NCBI RefSeq assembly: GCF_910596095.1 | Contig: NC_056552.1 | Span: forward strand, 10,211,111-10,275,110 | Reading direction: 5' to 3' | Source: Thunnus maccoyii | Taxonomy: Eukaryota > Chordata > Actinopteri > Scombriformes > Scombridae | Length of the DNA stretch: 64,000 bases | Shown: positions 26,447 through 39,205 of the stretch, in pieces | How positions within the stretch are numbered: position 1 is the first letter of the stretch | How the letters are laid out: every line of letters begins with the position of its first letter | The notes under the pieces: model-generated | Seen by the model: the letters and a program-made list of their open reading frames with translations, nothing else | What the model was told of the DNA's origin: nothing | Database searches by the model: none | Made by a program: the position numbers and the translations under genes

Positions 26447-27715
26447 CCCCTGTGGAGCTGCAGCGGGGACAAGCTTACCAGCCATGATTTCTAATCGTGG
26501 AGAGAGGCAGAGCAGCGAGGAGTACGCAGGTATGCAAGGTTAATTCCCCCTTATCTTCTTCTTCTATCTCTTTGGCAGCAGTCCTGCTTGTAATGTGTGG
26601 TGGTGGTGTAGCATGGTTGCTGTATTTCATGGCGACTACACATGTGATTTATGTGTGAACAGGAATGAGTCCGCTGAGAGGTTTCCCCTGGCTTATGATA
26701 CTCCTCTATGCAGCAGCTGTGTGCACAGGTACCACAGATGTGCATTTGCTCATGCACACATGGACACACATAAGATAACTGCATTCAAATATACTGTATG
26801 TATGCATACAGTTTCTCCTTCTATTTCACTAAACACAGACTCAGTATAAGATCTGATACAGACCACACACACTTGTGCCTCCTCTGCAGGTGTGGGTGGT
26901 GCAGAGGTCGACAACAAGTCACCAGCAGTATGTCGTCATCCATGTGAGGAACTGGTGGAGTTGCTCACTGAGATCCACGGCTTGCGTATTGTTACCAGCA
27001 GCCTGCTTGAAGATCTGGAGAGAGTAGTAAGACACATACGTGCACATGTGTCATCTGCATGTTGGAATTTGTTTGTTGTGTTTAACTTTCTGATGCAACA
27101 TTTAGATTGATATGGCACAAGCAAGAAATTGGATTTCAGATGAGAATTTAAGGAATTTACTTTTACGAGAAGTGTTTTAAACATTTAAAGATGGCCAGTA
27201 AAAGGTGTTAAGTGTAACATTTTAACATTGGTTAAATATTGTGAAATTCACAATCCACGCATTTTTGTTGTGGTCATAAACAACTGAACAATGAGAAAAC
27301 TGTCCACCAGCCTCTGCAGCGCACTTTACATTGCACTTGATTGGGTTGAGTTTTGTGGGAAAGCTGTGTAACAAACCAGAAACAAAGTGACTCTTCTTCC
27401 AGTGCAAATGGAACAAGTAGCAACATCCTTTTTCTGGCAGGAAGATCTGTGGTTTGTGGTAAATATCCTCGTAATTTTGGAAAAAAACAAGCTGAAAGAA
27501 TACAATCAGTGTTAGAATTTTGGCTGCTATTCATCTCGCAACCATTCTAGCCTAGGTCTCTGAGTACTAATAGCGGGTAAATCTAAATAAAGTATGTATA
27601 AATAAATAAAATACAGTTTTCCTGGCAATTATTTTAATGTTTTGAAGTGCTACATATGTTTTTGTTTTTTCAGTCAAAAGAAAATGAAGAGATGCGCATA
27701 TCTTTGGCTGAGCTT

Positions 27716-27746
<31 letters not shown>

Positions 27747-30700
27747 GCAGCCACAGCAGCGGCAGAGGCGGAGGCGGTGGTGGTGGCGGCAGTGACGATG
27801 GCCGTGGCCTTGGCGATGGCCGTGGCCGTGGAGGTGGCGATGGTCGTGGTGGTGGCAATGGCCGTGGCGATGGCCGCGGCCGTGGCGATGGCCGCGGCGA
27901 TGGCCATGGCCGTGGCGATGGCCGTGGCGATGGCCGTGGTGATGGCCGCGGCCGTGGCGATGGCCGTGGCCGTGGTGATGGCCGTGGCGATGGCCATGGC
28001 CGTGGCGATGGCCGTGGCCGTGGCAATGGCCGTAGCCGTGGCCATGGCGATGGCCATGGTCATGGCGATGGTGATGGTGATGGTGATGGCGATGGTGATG
28101 TTGATGGCGATGGCTATGACTATGGCGATGGCGATGGCTATGGCGATGGCGATGGCTATGGCCATGGCCATGGCCGGGGCCGTGGCCGCGGCCGGGGCCT
28201 TAGCAATGGTCATGGCCGTGGCGATGGTGATGGCGATGGTGATGACTATGGTTATGGCTATGGCTATGGCTATGACGATGGCGGTGACGACAATGATCTT
28301 GACGGAGACGGGGAGATCTGGTGCGTGCAGGATGGACGAATGTACGAGCAGGGGGAGCATTGGGAGGTTGACAGCTGCACCTCCTGTACCTGCCAGGTCT
28401 GTGTTGAACAAAACTTTTTGCTTGCTTGTGTTTCCTGGGAAACCGCCATGCAAGTCTCTGACTGAATGGAATATCTATCACAGATAGATCTCAGCATCAC
28501 CTGCATTATTTTAAGTTAGATAATAAATCCTCTCAAGTCCCCATGGTTGTGACTAAAGTCTGACTTGACTCCAAGTCTTGTGTTTTATTTATCTAAATTA
28601 ATAAAATCTTTTGACTTGGACTTGACTGCTGTGAGATTTGACTTACATGATACTTGATACTCTAAAGACTTGACTGACTTGAGTATAGACTTTTATTGAT
28701 AACAGAGACTTGAGAGCCTTAACATTTAAGTCTCAAGTTTTGACCTGGTAATAAACCCCCAAAAGTCTCAAGTCCAAGTCCAAAATTCATGCTATATCTG
28801 TTTAATCCAAAAACAACAACAACAAAGAAAAAACAAATGTAAAATCATCAAGTTGTGGTTTTACAATTTCCTTGATTTGGCAGATTTCTTCCTGTTGACA
28901 GAGCCAGGCTAGCTGTTTTCCCCTGATTCCAATCCTGTGCTAAGCTAACGGCCTTCTGGCTGTAGCTTCGTATTAAATGGACAGACATGAGAGTGGTTTT
29001 GGCAAAAGAGCAAATAAGTATATTTTCCAGAATGTTGAACTGTAGCTTTAAAATGTGTTTACCAGTTGGGGAGATACCTAAGTTTCACTTGTATCCACTG
29101 TAGTTTTATTTATTTCCAGAGCTGCATTTGTTAGTCTACTTTTATTTTTTTGTGCTTTCTTCATCCTCCTCTCTGTGTCTGTTTCTCTTTATAAAATGTC
29201 ATTAGTATTGTCAAGGATGGCTTGAGGGAGTAGATTTATTATGAGTCATGACAGCATACCATTCCTCTGGAAGGATCGGCATATAGTAAAACATCTGGCT
29301 CAAACTAACATGGTCTGACTAATACTATTGTTTCAAAATCTAAATGTGTGAACGCTGGTCACTCTTTCCTTCACCAGGATGGGAAAGTGGTGTGTCAGCA
29401 GGTATCGTGCCCTCCTGTATCCTGCATCAATCCGACCTTTATTGATGAGGAGTGCTGCCCTGTCTGTCTCAGTGAGTTATGATTTAGTGCTGACAAAGTG
29501 TGCTAATATGACAAAATTCAATAGACGCATATCAATGGTCAATGTTTGTGTATGTATTTAAAGATAACGGAGATGGTTGGTCCCAGTGGTCTGAGTGGAC
29601 AGACTGTTCGGTCACCTGTGGGCGTGGAGGTCAGCAAAGGGGCCGATCCTGCAATAGCATCATGCCACCCTGCTCTGGCCCGTCAGTTCAAACCCGCAGC
29701 TGCATGTCAATGAAGTGTGAACGCAAGGGTAGGACGTCACTCTGCATGTCTGATCTGTGACATGTCTTGACTTAATTTGTTTTTTTGTTTTTTTATTGAT
29801 TGAGCACAGCTGGTCCAAGGGAACAAATTGAATATTCCTCAAAGAGCAAAAATAGGGAACTGCATACACATGGATTTTAGAGATTGCTATCATAATTGAA
29901 ACCATGTTGTTTTACTTCTTTAAATGTACACACAGTATGGAACTGTGGTGGTGGTCCATGTTGAATTCTACTCAGAGACTTTTCCAGGCTTCCATGCAAA
30001 AAAATGGAGCTTTTTACAATCTGTATGTTCTTGTTCCATGTCTAGCACGTGCTAACGGGAACTGGGGCCATTGGTCTCCTTGGTCTGCGTGTACAACCAC
30101 ATGTGGAGAGGGTAACATCACACGCGTCCGTCTGTGCAACAATCCTCCGCCACAGAAGGGGGGCAGAGCGTGCACAGGCGGCGCCAAGGAGAAAAAATCT
30201 TGCAACAATACACTCTGCCCCAGTGAGTACACAAGCACAAATGTACATGCATGTTACACTGGTAGTACTTAACTGACTTACTGGTGAATGGTTTGTCTTT
30301 GTGTAGTTGCTGGAGGCTGGACAACGTGGTCCGAATGGTCACAGTGCTCACAGTCATGTGGGGGAGGCCTTTTAAGTCGCCAGCGGGAGTGCTCGAACCC
30401 TGCCCCTCAGCATGGCGGGAAGCCGTGTGCTGGAGATGCTATGGACTATGAAGCATGTAACAAACAAGAATGTCCCTTAGGTAAACCATAACCCAGTCCA
30501 AAAACCTTAAACTATAGGTATGTACATCCCAACTGTGTAAGCAGATATACTGGGAGTAGGCTAAGCCTCACATCCATGGATAAAAGGTAATCCTATTTTA
30601 TTGGAAGAAACATATTTTCAGGATTAAAAAATAATACAGTGTTTATTCTGCCTTTTATTAAATTATAGAGGCTTAGGACAGAACAGACTAATTATTTAAA

Positions 30701-33700
30701 TATACATTTCCTCAAACTGACCCAATTTTGGACAACTTGATTCATTAACCTTATATGCATGTTTGTATGTGTTTCCAGACATGTGTTTGATGTCAAACCC
30801 ATGCTTCCCTGGGGTGGAATGCACATCATATAGCGATGGATCATGGGAATGTGGAAGCTGTCCATTGGGTTTATATGGCAATGGCACTCACTGTGAGGAT
30901 GAGAATGAGGTAATAAGGGCTGGTCCTGAATGATACATGATATCAGCCTTATAATGGCCTGATGTCACAGATGTGGGGCGTTGGGAACGACTGTTTATTG
31001 ATTCATGATAGTGGAAGTCAACCCAGGCCTTAAAAAGTCCAGACATAAAGATCAGCGTGCCAAACGTTCCCTCCTCTGGCCTAGTTTGACATGTACAGAT
31101 GTGGCCGAAATTCTTGGTACTCTTACATTTTCTTAAAACAATGCACCATTCGCCCTGAACAGTGTTGAAATTAAAAGATATCTTGTTATCAATGCATGTC
31201 CATGTTTGGTTTGCAGTGGAACAAAACAAAAAAGTTGTGAAAATAACTGAATTCACGCTTATTTCACAAAGACATTCTAAAATAGCCTGGACAAAATTAG
31301 TGGTACCCTTTAAAAGTTGTAGGAAATAATTGCTTTGTAATAATACTTTAAGCAGACTATTGTGTTTTAATTAGTATCACAGGTGTTTTCAATCTTATAA
31401 TCACTCATGCAGCCAGTTTAAAAGGAGAAAATTACTCTCTCTTACTCTTTGTTGTTTTTTCTGCTGCTGTGTGCATCACATTGAACATGGAAAACAGAAG
31501 GAAAACTAGAGAGTGGTCTGATGACATTAGAAAAACATAATAGCCAAGCGTGGTCAATGTCAAGGTTACAAGAGCATCTCCAAAGAGCTTGATGTTCCTG
31601 TGACCACTGTTGCCAATATTATTAAGAAGTTTAAGGCCAATGGAACTGTAGCCAGCATCTCTGGACGTGGTCGCAAGAGGAAAATTGGCCCGAGATTGAA
31701 CAGAAGGATTGCTCGAATAGTCGAGAAAGAACCAAGAAAAACTTCAATACAGATCCAAGCTGATCTTCAAGTTCAAGGTACAATAGTTTCAAGTCACACC
31801 ATCCGTCACTGTCTGCATGAATATGGGCTCCGTGGTAGAAGACCCAAGAAGACCTCACTTCTATGAGGAAGACACAAAAAAGCCAGACTGGACTTTGCCA
31901 AAATGCATATTGACAAGCCACAGTCCTTCTGGGAGAATGTGCTTTGGACAGATGAAACTAAATTAGGGTTTCACAGTTTTCACAGCAACCTTGTGTTTAC
32001 AGAAGAAAAAATTAAGCCTTCAAAGAAAAGAACACCATGCCTACCGTGAAACATGGAGGAGGCTCAGTGATGTTTTGGGGTTGCTTTGCTGAATCTGCTT
32101 GAATCTTAGCAGGGCAAAATGAAATCAGAAGACTATCAAGGCATTTTGGAGCGAAACATACATCCCAGTGTCAGAAAGCTGTATCTTAGTCACAGATCAT
32201 GGGTCTTCCAGCAGGATAATGACCCCAAACATACACCAAAAAGCACGCAAGAGTCGATGAGAAGAAAACATTGGACCGTCCTGAAGTGACCTGCTGTGAG
32301 TTCTGATCTGAATCCCATTGAACATCTGTGGAAACAGCTGAAACTTGCAGTTGGGAGTCAGCGCCCACCAAAAACCTGAGAGAACTGGAGCAGTTTGCTC
32401 AAGAAGAGTGGGCTGAACTGCCAGTGGAGAAGTGTAGAAACTTTATTCAGAGTTACAGAAAGTGCTATACTGCAATTATTGCCTCCAAACGCTGTGCTAC
32501 AAAAATATTAAGTTAAGGGTTCCAAGATTTTTGACCATGCCGTTTTCATTTTTTTATTGTATTAAATATGTTGTAAATCAAAAGTTTCAGTTATATTCAA
32601 TGTGACATAAAGAATTATGTATACCATATACTTCTCAGTTTCAACTTAATACAGAGACAATTTAGTTTTTTTTAAAAAAGGTGCAAGGGTCCCAATATTT
32701 TCAGCCACGTATGTATCTTGATCATCTTGTATGTGATTATGTCAAACGGGCTGACAAAGTGATCTTCTTTTAAGACAAAAATATTGTGTAGTCTGGCAAA
32801 GAGTTCCTCCTTTACACAACACCTGTAACACCTTTTTACGATATGCTGAACATGGTTAATCCCTCTATCTCTGCAGTGTGAAGTGGAGGGTGTGTGTGTT
32901 ACAGAGTGTGTGAACACAGACCCTGGGTTCTACTGTCTGCCCTGTCCTCCTCGCTATAAAGGCACCCAGCCGTTTGGCCTTGGACTGGAGGAAGCCCAAA
33001 AAATCAAGCAGGCATGTATTCGCATTTTCCTCTGTATGAACTACTTTCATTTGCTTTGAACTACAATTAAGAACCACTTTTGGATTCTCAAAGAGCTGCT
33101 CTGGTTGTAGGTGTGTGAGCCACACAATCCTTGCAAAGACAAAACACACACCTGCCACAAGTATGCTGAGTGTATTTACCTGGGCCTGCAATCTGAAGTC
33201 TTGTACAAGTGTTTATGTGCTGTCGGGTTTGTGGGCGATGGCTTCGTGTGTGGTGAAGACGCTGATCTGGATGGCTGGCCCAACTACAAACTGACCTGCA
33301 AAAAGAATGCAACCTATCACTGTCAAAAGGTTAAAAAACAAAATATAACAAAAATAAATCATCTGAAACACTGAAGTGTTTATTGCTAAGACCTGTTCTG
33401 GTTGGATGTTATTCCACTAAACTGTTGTGACTGGCTGCAGGATAATTGCCCCATGCTGCCAAACTCTGGACAGGAAGACCTGGACAAGGACGGACAGGGA
33501 GATGCCTGTGATCCTGATGACGACAATGATGACATCCTAGATGAGAGGGTGAGACTGCAGCTCAGACATTGAGTAACTTTGAGGGTAACATGATTGAAAA
33601 CAGCTGAATATTCATATCCCCTCTGTGTATGTGTGCACTAATATACATTTGTTTGGCATAGGACAACTGCCCACTGGTGTACAACCCTAGGCAGTTTGAC

Positions 33701-36700
33701 TCTGACAGGGACGGGGTCGGGGACCGCTGTGACAACTGTCCGTTTGATAGCAACCCACTGCAGACGGACACTGATGACAACGGAGAGGGAGACGCCTGCA
33801 GCATTGACATTGATGGAGATGGTGAGAGCTACTCATTAAATGTCTATGTTTTTTATGGCCCTAAACTGTGGAACACCCTCCCCTTGGTACTTTTAAAAAA
33901 GAAATTAAAGACCTATCTTTTTTAATTTGGCTTTTAAATTTATGTTTAATCAAAAAAAAAAAAATTATTTATTGTTATTTTTTATTTTATTTTTGGTCTA
34001 GCTTTATTTTTGATCTTGTCTTGTAAAACACTTTGGGCTGCATCTTTGTATGAAAGGTGCTATACAAATAAAGTATTATTATTATTATTATTATTTTCAC
34101 AGAATGCCATAATTATGCAATGACAGATAGCTCAACTAAAATTATCACTTTTAGATATCCGTGGGGTTCCAAAAATATGTTTTATATTTGTATCTATCAC
34201 AGCTGAAACTATGAGATATACTTACCTAAACACGGTCTTGATTTATATAGGTTGCCATGTCTTGTTTTTATGTGTAATAAAAGTGTAAAAGCAACACACA
34301 ATGCAATTTATCTGTTGTCTATCTGAGTGTGTGTGTGTCCCTCTTTCTCCAGAGGTTCTGAATGACCGTGACAACTGTCCCTTAATCTACAACACTGACC
34401 AGAGAGACACAGACATGGATGGCGTTGGAGACCAGTGTGACAACTGCCCCCTTCTAAACAACCCAATGCAGGTATAGAAAAACACATACAACTTCATATT
34501 GTGTGCACATAAATATTGCCAGCGTGTAATCGTGTGTGTGTGTTTACAGCTCGACTCTGACAGTGACCTGGTGGGAGACATGTGCGACGACAATGACGAC
34601 ATCGACGAGGACGGCCACCAAAACTCTCTAGACAACTGTCCCTACATCCCCAATAGCAACCAGGCTGACCATGACAATGATGGGAAGGGAGACGAGTGTG
34701 ACCATGACGACGACAACGATGGTATCCCTGACGACAGGGACAACTGCAGACTGGTTCCCAACAGGGACCAGCTGGACTCAAATGGTCAGTGTGAGAGTTT
34801 CTCTCAATTTTAGCTGAGAATATCTCTGATATAAAAAATATGCAAGGAGAAGTATTTTGTACAATTTATGATAAATGGATTTTGCAGTCATGCAGGAAAA
34901 TCTTGTCACTATCAGTCCAGTATACTCCCACTGGTCTAGGTCATGTCATTGTTGGATATGCAACATAAACCGTTTATGGCTCTCGGTAGAGTGATCAATC
35001 ATGAATGATTGTTTAATCTATCCACCATCAGGACAGGACTTTCTCACTACATTTGCACATTATCAGGTCGTTTATTTTATTCTTGGCAAAAAAATTCCAG
35101 GATGTCACAATGTTACATTCTGTCTCTCACAGGTGATGGCAGTGGAGACTCATGCTTTGAAGACTTTGACAATGACAGTATTCCAGATGCGTTGGATCCC
35201 TGTCCACTGAACCAGGACATCGGGTCTACAGACTTCAGGAAGTTTCAGGTAGTTTTGTTGGACCCTAAAGGCACCACACAGTCTGACCCTCTCTGGGTGA
35301 TCCGCAGCCAGGGCACTGAGCTACTGCAGACGGCCAACTCGGATCCTGGCATCGCTTTAGGTGAGAAAAACCATAAAAAATCGAATCCCATTCAAAGTAT
35401 AATGAAAATCGTCAGAAAAAAAGAGAAAGGAAAAAAAGAAAAACAAATGTTTCCTTCACTTAAACAGGATATGACAAGTTCAGTGCAGTAGACTTCAGTG
35501 TGACGTTTTATGTGAACACCGACCGAGATGACGACTACGCAGGCATTGTGTTCGCCTACCAGTCCAGTCGACGCTTCTATGTTGTCATGTGGAAACAGGT
35601 GAGGCATGAATGCTGGAAGTTTATGATAACACCAACTGGTTTCACCAATGGAAGGAAAACATCGTCCTAAATTGCCTTTTAAACTAGTTCTGGGCTCGAA
35701 TCAAAGGTTTTAATCCTCCTGATATATTTTCAAAAATCTCCTTGACCATATTAATTTATACCAGAGTTCTCACTGGCAAAACATGAAAAAGTACATAAAA
35801 AAAGAAAAGACTTTACAACCATGTCTTCTTTTGTACAGCGACAGTCCTCTTCAGCCATCTACCAATGTATACATAAATCCAAACTCTCTGACTCTGACTC
35901 TCTTTTATCCTTCATATCCTTTCATTCGATGACAACAGGTATCACAGGGCTACTGGGAAAAGAGGCCGTCCAAAGCATTTGCCACAGCTGGAGTCTCCAT
36001 TAAATTGGTCAATTCCACCACAGGACCAGGGGAGTATTTACGCAACGCTCTGTGGCACACCGGAAACACCAGACACCAGGCACGAATCAGTGACTTAATA
36101 TGTTTTACACACTACATCTCTCATTCACACAGATAAATCCTCCAAACAACCTTCAACAGACCATCCGTTGTTACATTGCCTGTGTAAAAATCAGACACAA
36201 ATACAGTATTCTTGTCTGCCCTGAATTCTGTGTTTTTCTATCCGTCTCAGGTCAGAACACTGTGGCATGACCCCAATAAAATTGGCTGGAAGGACTTCAC
36301 AGCTTACCGCATCCACCTCATCCACAGACCCAAAACTGGGTTCATCAGGTATGAAGTCTGAGATAGTTACAAACACGAGAACTGATAACCAGTATGAAGT
36401 TCAGAGTATCGTCACTTGGCTGGTTTTCCTCTTAACGGCCTGGATTCATATTTTCATGTTGAGCTGTTAAAAACCACAAATGGATGAGGATCATGTAAAT
36501 CACCCGACTTCTAAAGTTACAAAAACAAAGATTTGTGGACTTCCGTAGTGTAAGAACACTACTCCCTAGTAGAAATAACTCAACATTAGCAGCAACCTTT
36601 CACTTTTAAATTACAGTTAAACATTTGATATTAATGGCTTGGCTTTTAGAATATCATATCAGTGTTTTGGCCCATTTACTACATTACTCTACACTACTCT

Positions 36701-38816
36701 ATTGGTATAAAAATATTCCACTAATTTTTAAGCAGCCACTGCTTCCCCCTTCATGTCTGTACAGTATGGAAATCAACTTTCAAAGACTTCAGATTTGTTT
36801 GAGACTGGTGAACATCAGCTAAACATCAACTGAAAATATGTTACCTTGAAATAAGTAAAAGCAGACATAATGCTCTCCGGAGACCACCAATTTACCATAG
36901 TGTCTGCATGTTGATTTTCAAATGATATTTTATGAAATGAATGGAGACAAATTTCTGGATGAAAGGTAAAAAAAAAAGAAAATTCAAAACTCTAAAACAC
37001 AAAAGAACAATAGCAACATTTTTAAGTAAATGTGATTTGTACAAAATTCTTTAAGACATAGAAAAAACACTGGTATGTTCCATTGAATCACACATTCAGG
37101 GCTCAGTTGTTCACTCTCTGTGCTACAGTTCATGAAGGCTTTAGTGGAGAAATAGTATGTGCTAAATAACTTCTTAAATCTGTGAAAATCACATTCAATG
37201 CCACCACTGAAGGAGATTTTTCACCCTCAGATGTTCTTACGCTCCAGTATATATCATAAATCACTGAGAGTTATTTTGTGATAACAGTTTAATTCACTTT
37301 TTCGTTGTACCCAGTTCTCCTCAACCTGTCACATCTACTTCTACTTAGTTGTACTTTTCACTAATGGACTTTCAAACTCCCCCAGGCAACGAGAACTTTG
37401 TGCTCTGTGTTGTTTATGTGCAGACTGAGAGAACATCACTGCCTTAGTAAGGTTTTCATGCTGAGAAAAGGTGAGGGAAAAGAAAGCTGTGTGAAGCCCA
37501 GTTGTTCAAATTACAAAAGGTACTCTTAAAGAAGGCTATCTTTGAAAATGTCAGTGACGGCTGCATTGCATTCTGGGTGCTGAATGATTGTAGGATGACT
37601 GTGTGCTTATTGAATGTCGGTTTGCACTTGCTCTTTGATAGTGAAGGACAGACGCATTATATTTTGGATAGTTGCTACAAAACTCCATTGTAGCAGCCTT
37701 GAATGTATCTCATATGACGTCATGTCCTCAGTGTTATCCACAGCAATAAAGAGTAAAATATGGAATAGAAAGGAAAATAAGCTACTAAACAACAAACTTG
37801 ACCCAGACGTGTAGGGTACATTGCCATTAGTAGAGGAAGATGTATTCAGATCCCTTACATAAAGACTAGAATCAATATATTTTATAACAACATATCAATT
37901 GACAATGTGTAATGCAAGGAGTGTTGAACCTACAGAGTTTTAAAGCAAGTTTCAGCTCATAGCTGTCAAGTCCACAACTTTACTGTTTTGATTCCCTCTC
38001 ACCGCTCTCATTGTGCCATTTTCAAAACCAAACGGACACAGTTAGCAACTAGCTTGTGGACATGGTGAAGTATTTAGCAGATAAAGAGCCAAATATTTCC
38101 CTCAGGAGTTGACAAAGATCCAAAACAGAGCTAAAAGAAATTCAATATTGGATTTACATTCACCAGGTGGACAGAAACACGACTCCAAATGAATAATAAT
38201 GTTGCTCCGTAACTGCTGGATGTTTAAATAAGCAACTGTTTGCTAACAAGTGTATATAGTATTCAATATATCAACTAAAAAGTGGAGTGTGTAGAATTAA
38301 GTGGCGTCTAGTGGATGTGTAGGTTCGCCTACACGCCCTAGATGCTACTAAAACCTACACACTGCACCTTTAAAAGGTGATGATATTTCATTGTTGTGTG
38401 TGTTATGTAGAAACAAGTTACAGATACTTGTTTCTGCTGCCCCCAAGGTACCCACATTATAGCTGCGTCTATGGTAAAACACACAATTGATGCTGCTGTG
38501 TATGAAGACGTTAGCGATGTTGTATTTCCACTGCAGGGTGGTGGTGTATGAGGGCAGGGAACTTTTGTCCGACTCGGGGGCTGTGTACGACCATACCCTG
38601 GCTGGAGGCAGACTGGGGCTGTTTGTCTTCTCTCAGGAACACGTCCTTTTCTCAGATCTCAAATATGAGTGCAGAGGTAAGACATCCTGTCAACACTTTT
38701 TGCTCTGACTAGTGATTGCTGTGTGCTTGTCCTGCAATGTTTGTAAATCAGTTCCTCTTGTAACCATATCTGTGACCTCTTTTTTTTTTTTTCTTTTTTT
38801 GTTCTCAGATAACTGA
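26447..38816 (+). CDS. thbs2: Thrombospondin-2-like secreted matrix glycoprotein; N-terminal domain exon not found in the window
   Basis: Subgroup A thrombospondins are secreted trimeric matrix proteins that bind Ca2+, integrins, CD36 and CD47. Exons: 26447-26529 (5' limit uncertain), 26890-27026 ([12 protein letters not shown], trimerising coiled coil), 27674-28396 (coiled-coil end, giant RGD/DG tract, VWC start), 29378-29471 (VWC end), 29564-29728, 30046-30222 and 30307-30480 (three TSRs: WSQWSEW, WGHWSPW, WTTWSEW), 30779-30909, 32877-33011 and 33111-33329 (EGF-like), 33441-33548, 33662-33821, 34353-34471, 34550-34784 and 35133-35360 (type 3 Ca2+ repeats), 35468-35598, 35939-36079, 36251-36348 and 38537-38676 (lectin-like C-terminal domain, [12 protein letters not shown]), 38809-38816 (DN then stop). 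All phases agree. TSR2 [18 protein letters not shown] and [13 protein letters not shown] favour THBS2 over THBS1. The introns after 33011 and 36079 need GC donors. The THBS2 label is firm at subgroup A level, less so for the paralogue. Confidence 0.9.
27720..28310 (+). repeat. In-frame coding repeat tract (Ser run, Gly run, GRGDG and DG repeats) inside the thrombospondin exon
   Basis: The tract is built from AGC triplets, then GGC/GGT runs, then hexamers such as CGTGGC and GATGGC, later grading into GATGGT and TATGGC. In the thrombospondin frame it encodes a Ser run, a Gly run, repeated GRGDG/RGDG units (10 RGD close together, an eleventh near 28220), then [10 protein letters not shown] and GYGYGY stretches. 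Both flanks in the same frame are recognisable thrombospondin: [14 protein letters not shown] before it and [16 protein letters not shown] after it. The 723-bp exon is therefore read through. Compositional bias keeps other frames open too, but only this frame connects the conserved flanks. Confidence 0.9.
28750..29060. repeat. Dispersed teleost repeat, reverse copy of 10137-10400 type
   Basis: It carries the complement of the CCTGGCTCTGTC and GCTTAGC segments of the other copy, followed by GACATGAGAGTGGT. It lies in the thrombospondin intron 28397-29377. Confidence 0.55.
31090..32715 (+). mobile_element. Tc1/mariner-type transposon with decayed transposase
   Basis: The element sits in the thrombospondin intron 30910-32876 in the same orientation as the gene. 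Imperfect terminal inverted repeats are visible: TGTGGCCGAAATTCTTGGTA near 31098 against the complement of CCAATATTTTCAGCCACGTA near 32692. TA dinucleotides at both outer edges fit Tc1 target-site duplication. Between them is a transposase relic. Confidence 0.85.
31487..32515 (+). pseudogene. Tc1-like transposase pseudogene
   Basis: The paired helix-turn-helix part is readable at 31600-31866 ([20 protein letters not shown], then [20 protein letters not shown]), and it ends at a stop. Past the stop, recognisable DDE-domain pieces continue in shifted frames: [12 protein letters not shown] near 31930, QQDNDPKHT near 32211 and [12 protein letters not shown] near 32310. Several stops and frame changes make it non-functional. 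Confidence 0.85.
33838..34096 (+). mobile_element. 5'-truncated L2-like LINE tail
   Basis: In the intron after exon 33662-33821 the sequence encodes LWNTLPL...LKTYLF, the usual C-terminal end of L2/Maui-type reverse transcriptases. It is followed by the common fish LINE 3' tail (CTTTGGGCTGC, GGTGCTATACAAATAAAGT) and an (ATT)n run at 34075-34094. It starts only some 20 bases after the splice donor. Confidence 0.75.
36349..38536 (+). other. Large thrombospondin intron before the last full coding exon
   Basis: Apart from the small repeat near 38300, I see no gene, RNA or strong repeat here. Open frames of about 60 codons on both strands have no recognisable content. Confidence 0.5.
38270..38372. 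repeat. Probable short dispersed repeat
   Basis: GTGTAGAATTAAGTGGCGTC ... CCTACACACTGCACCTTTA is a common fish intron module with short inverted ends (GTGTGTAG / CTACACAC). It lies in the last large thrombospondin intron. Confidence 0.4.
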
Positions 38817-39181
38817 ATTATTTTTGCTGGGATGTTCAGGAAACTCTACAACAAGCCGTCAGAGATCAACATTACTTTCAGAAAATACATCAGAGAGAGA
38901 GAGAGAAAGAGAGATGAAGCTGGCCTTTAAACTGCCAAGACTATCAATTAGTGACCATCATCTATCTATCAGCTTTTTATGCAACAGTATTGATTTCAGG
39001 CTGCTTTCATTCGCTGTACACTACTGACAGCATCTCTAATGACAGTAACTTCTTGTTCCTTTTCATTTGCTTCTCACTATGGTTGTAAATAATTATTTAT
39101 TGCCAGATACCAGAAATGGAAGGGAGAGATGAATTGATGATGGCGTAAGTAGAGCACTGTGCAGATGTCTGGTAACTTATC

Positions 39182-39187
39182 AATAAA
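39182..39187 (+). terminator. Poly(A) signal of the thrombospondin gene
   Basis: AATAAA lies 366 bases after the stop codon and is followed by a T-rich downstream stretch. This makes 38817 to about 39205 the likely 3' UTR, which also includes a short GA run near 38893. Confidence 0.6.
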
Positions 39188-39205
39188 ATACTTTTTTTTT
39201 TTCAA

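Noticed and set aside
28290..28352. Possibility that most of the repeat tract is an intron, using the acceptor GTGCGTGCAG before GATGGACG
   Set aside because: That acceptor would remove the Cys in IWCVQDG, which aligns with the first conserved VWC cysteine. The sequence before it is also purine-rich, and no good donor exists before the tract.
27674..28453. 259-codon open frame on the minus strand (Ala/Ile/Thr repeats) and a plus-strand Ala/Met/Val frame over the same bases
   Set aside because: Both are by-products of the repeat composition. Only the plus-strand frame starting with SKENEEM connects conserved thrombospondin segments on both sides.
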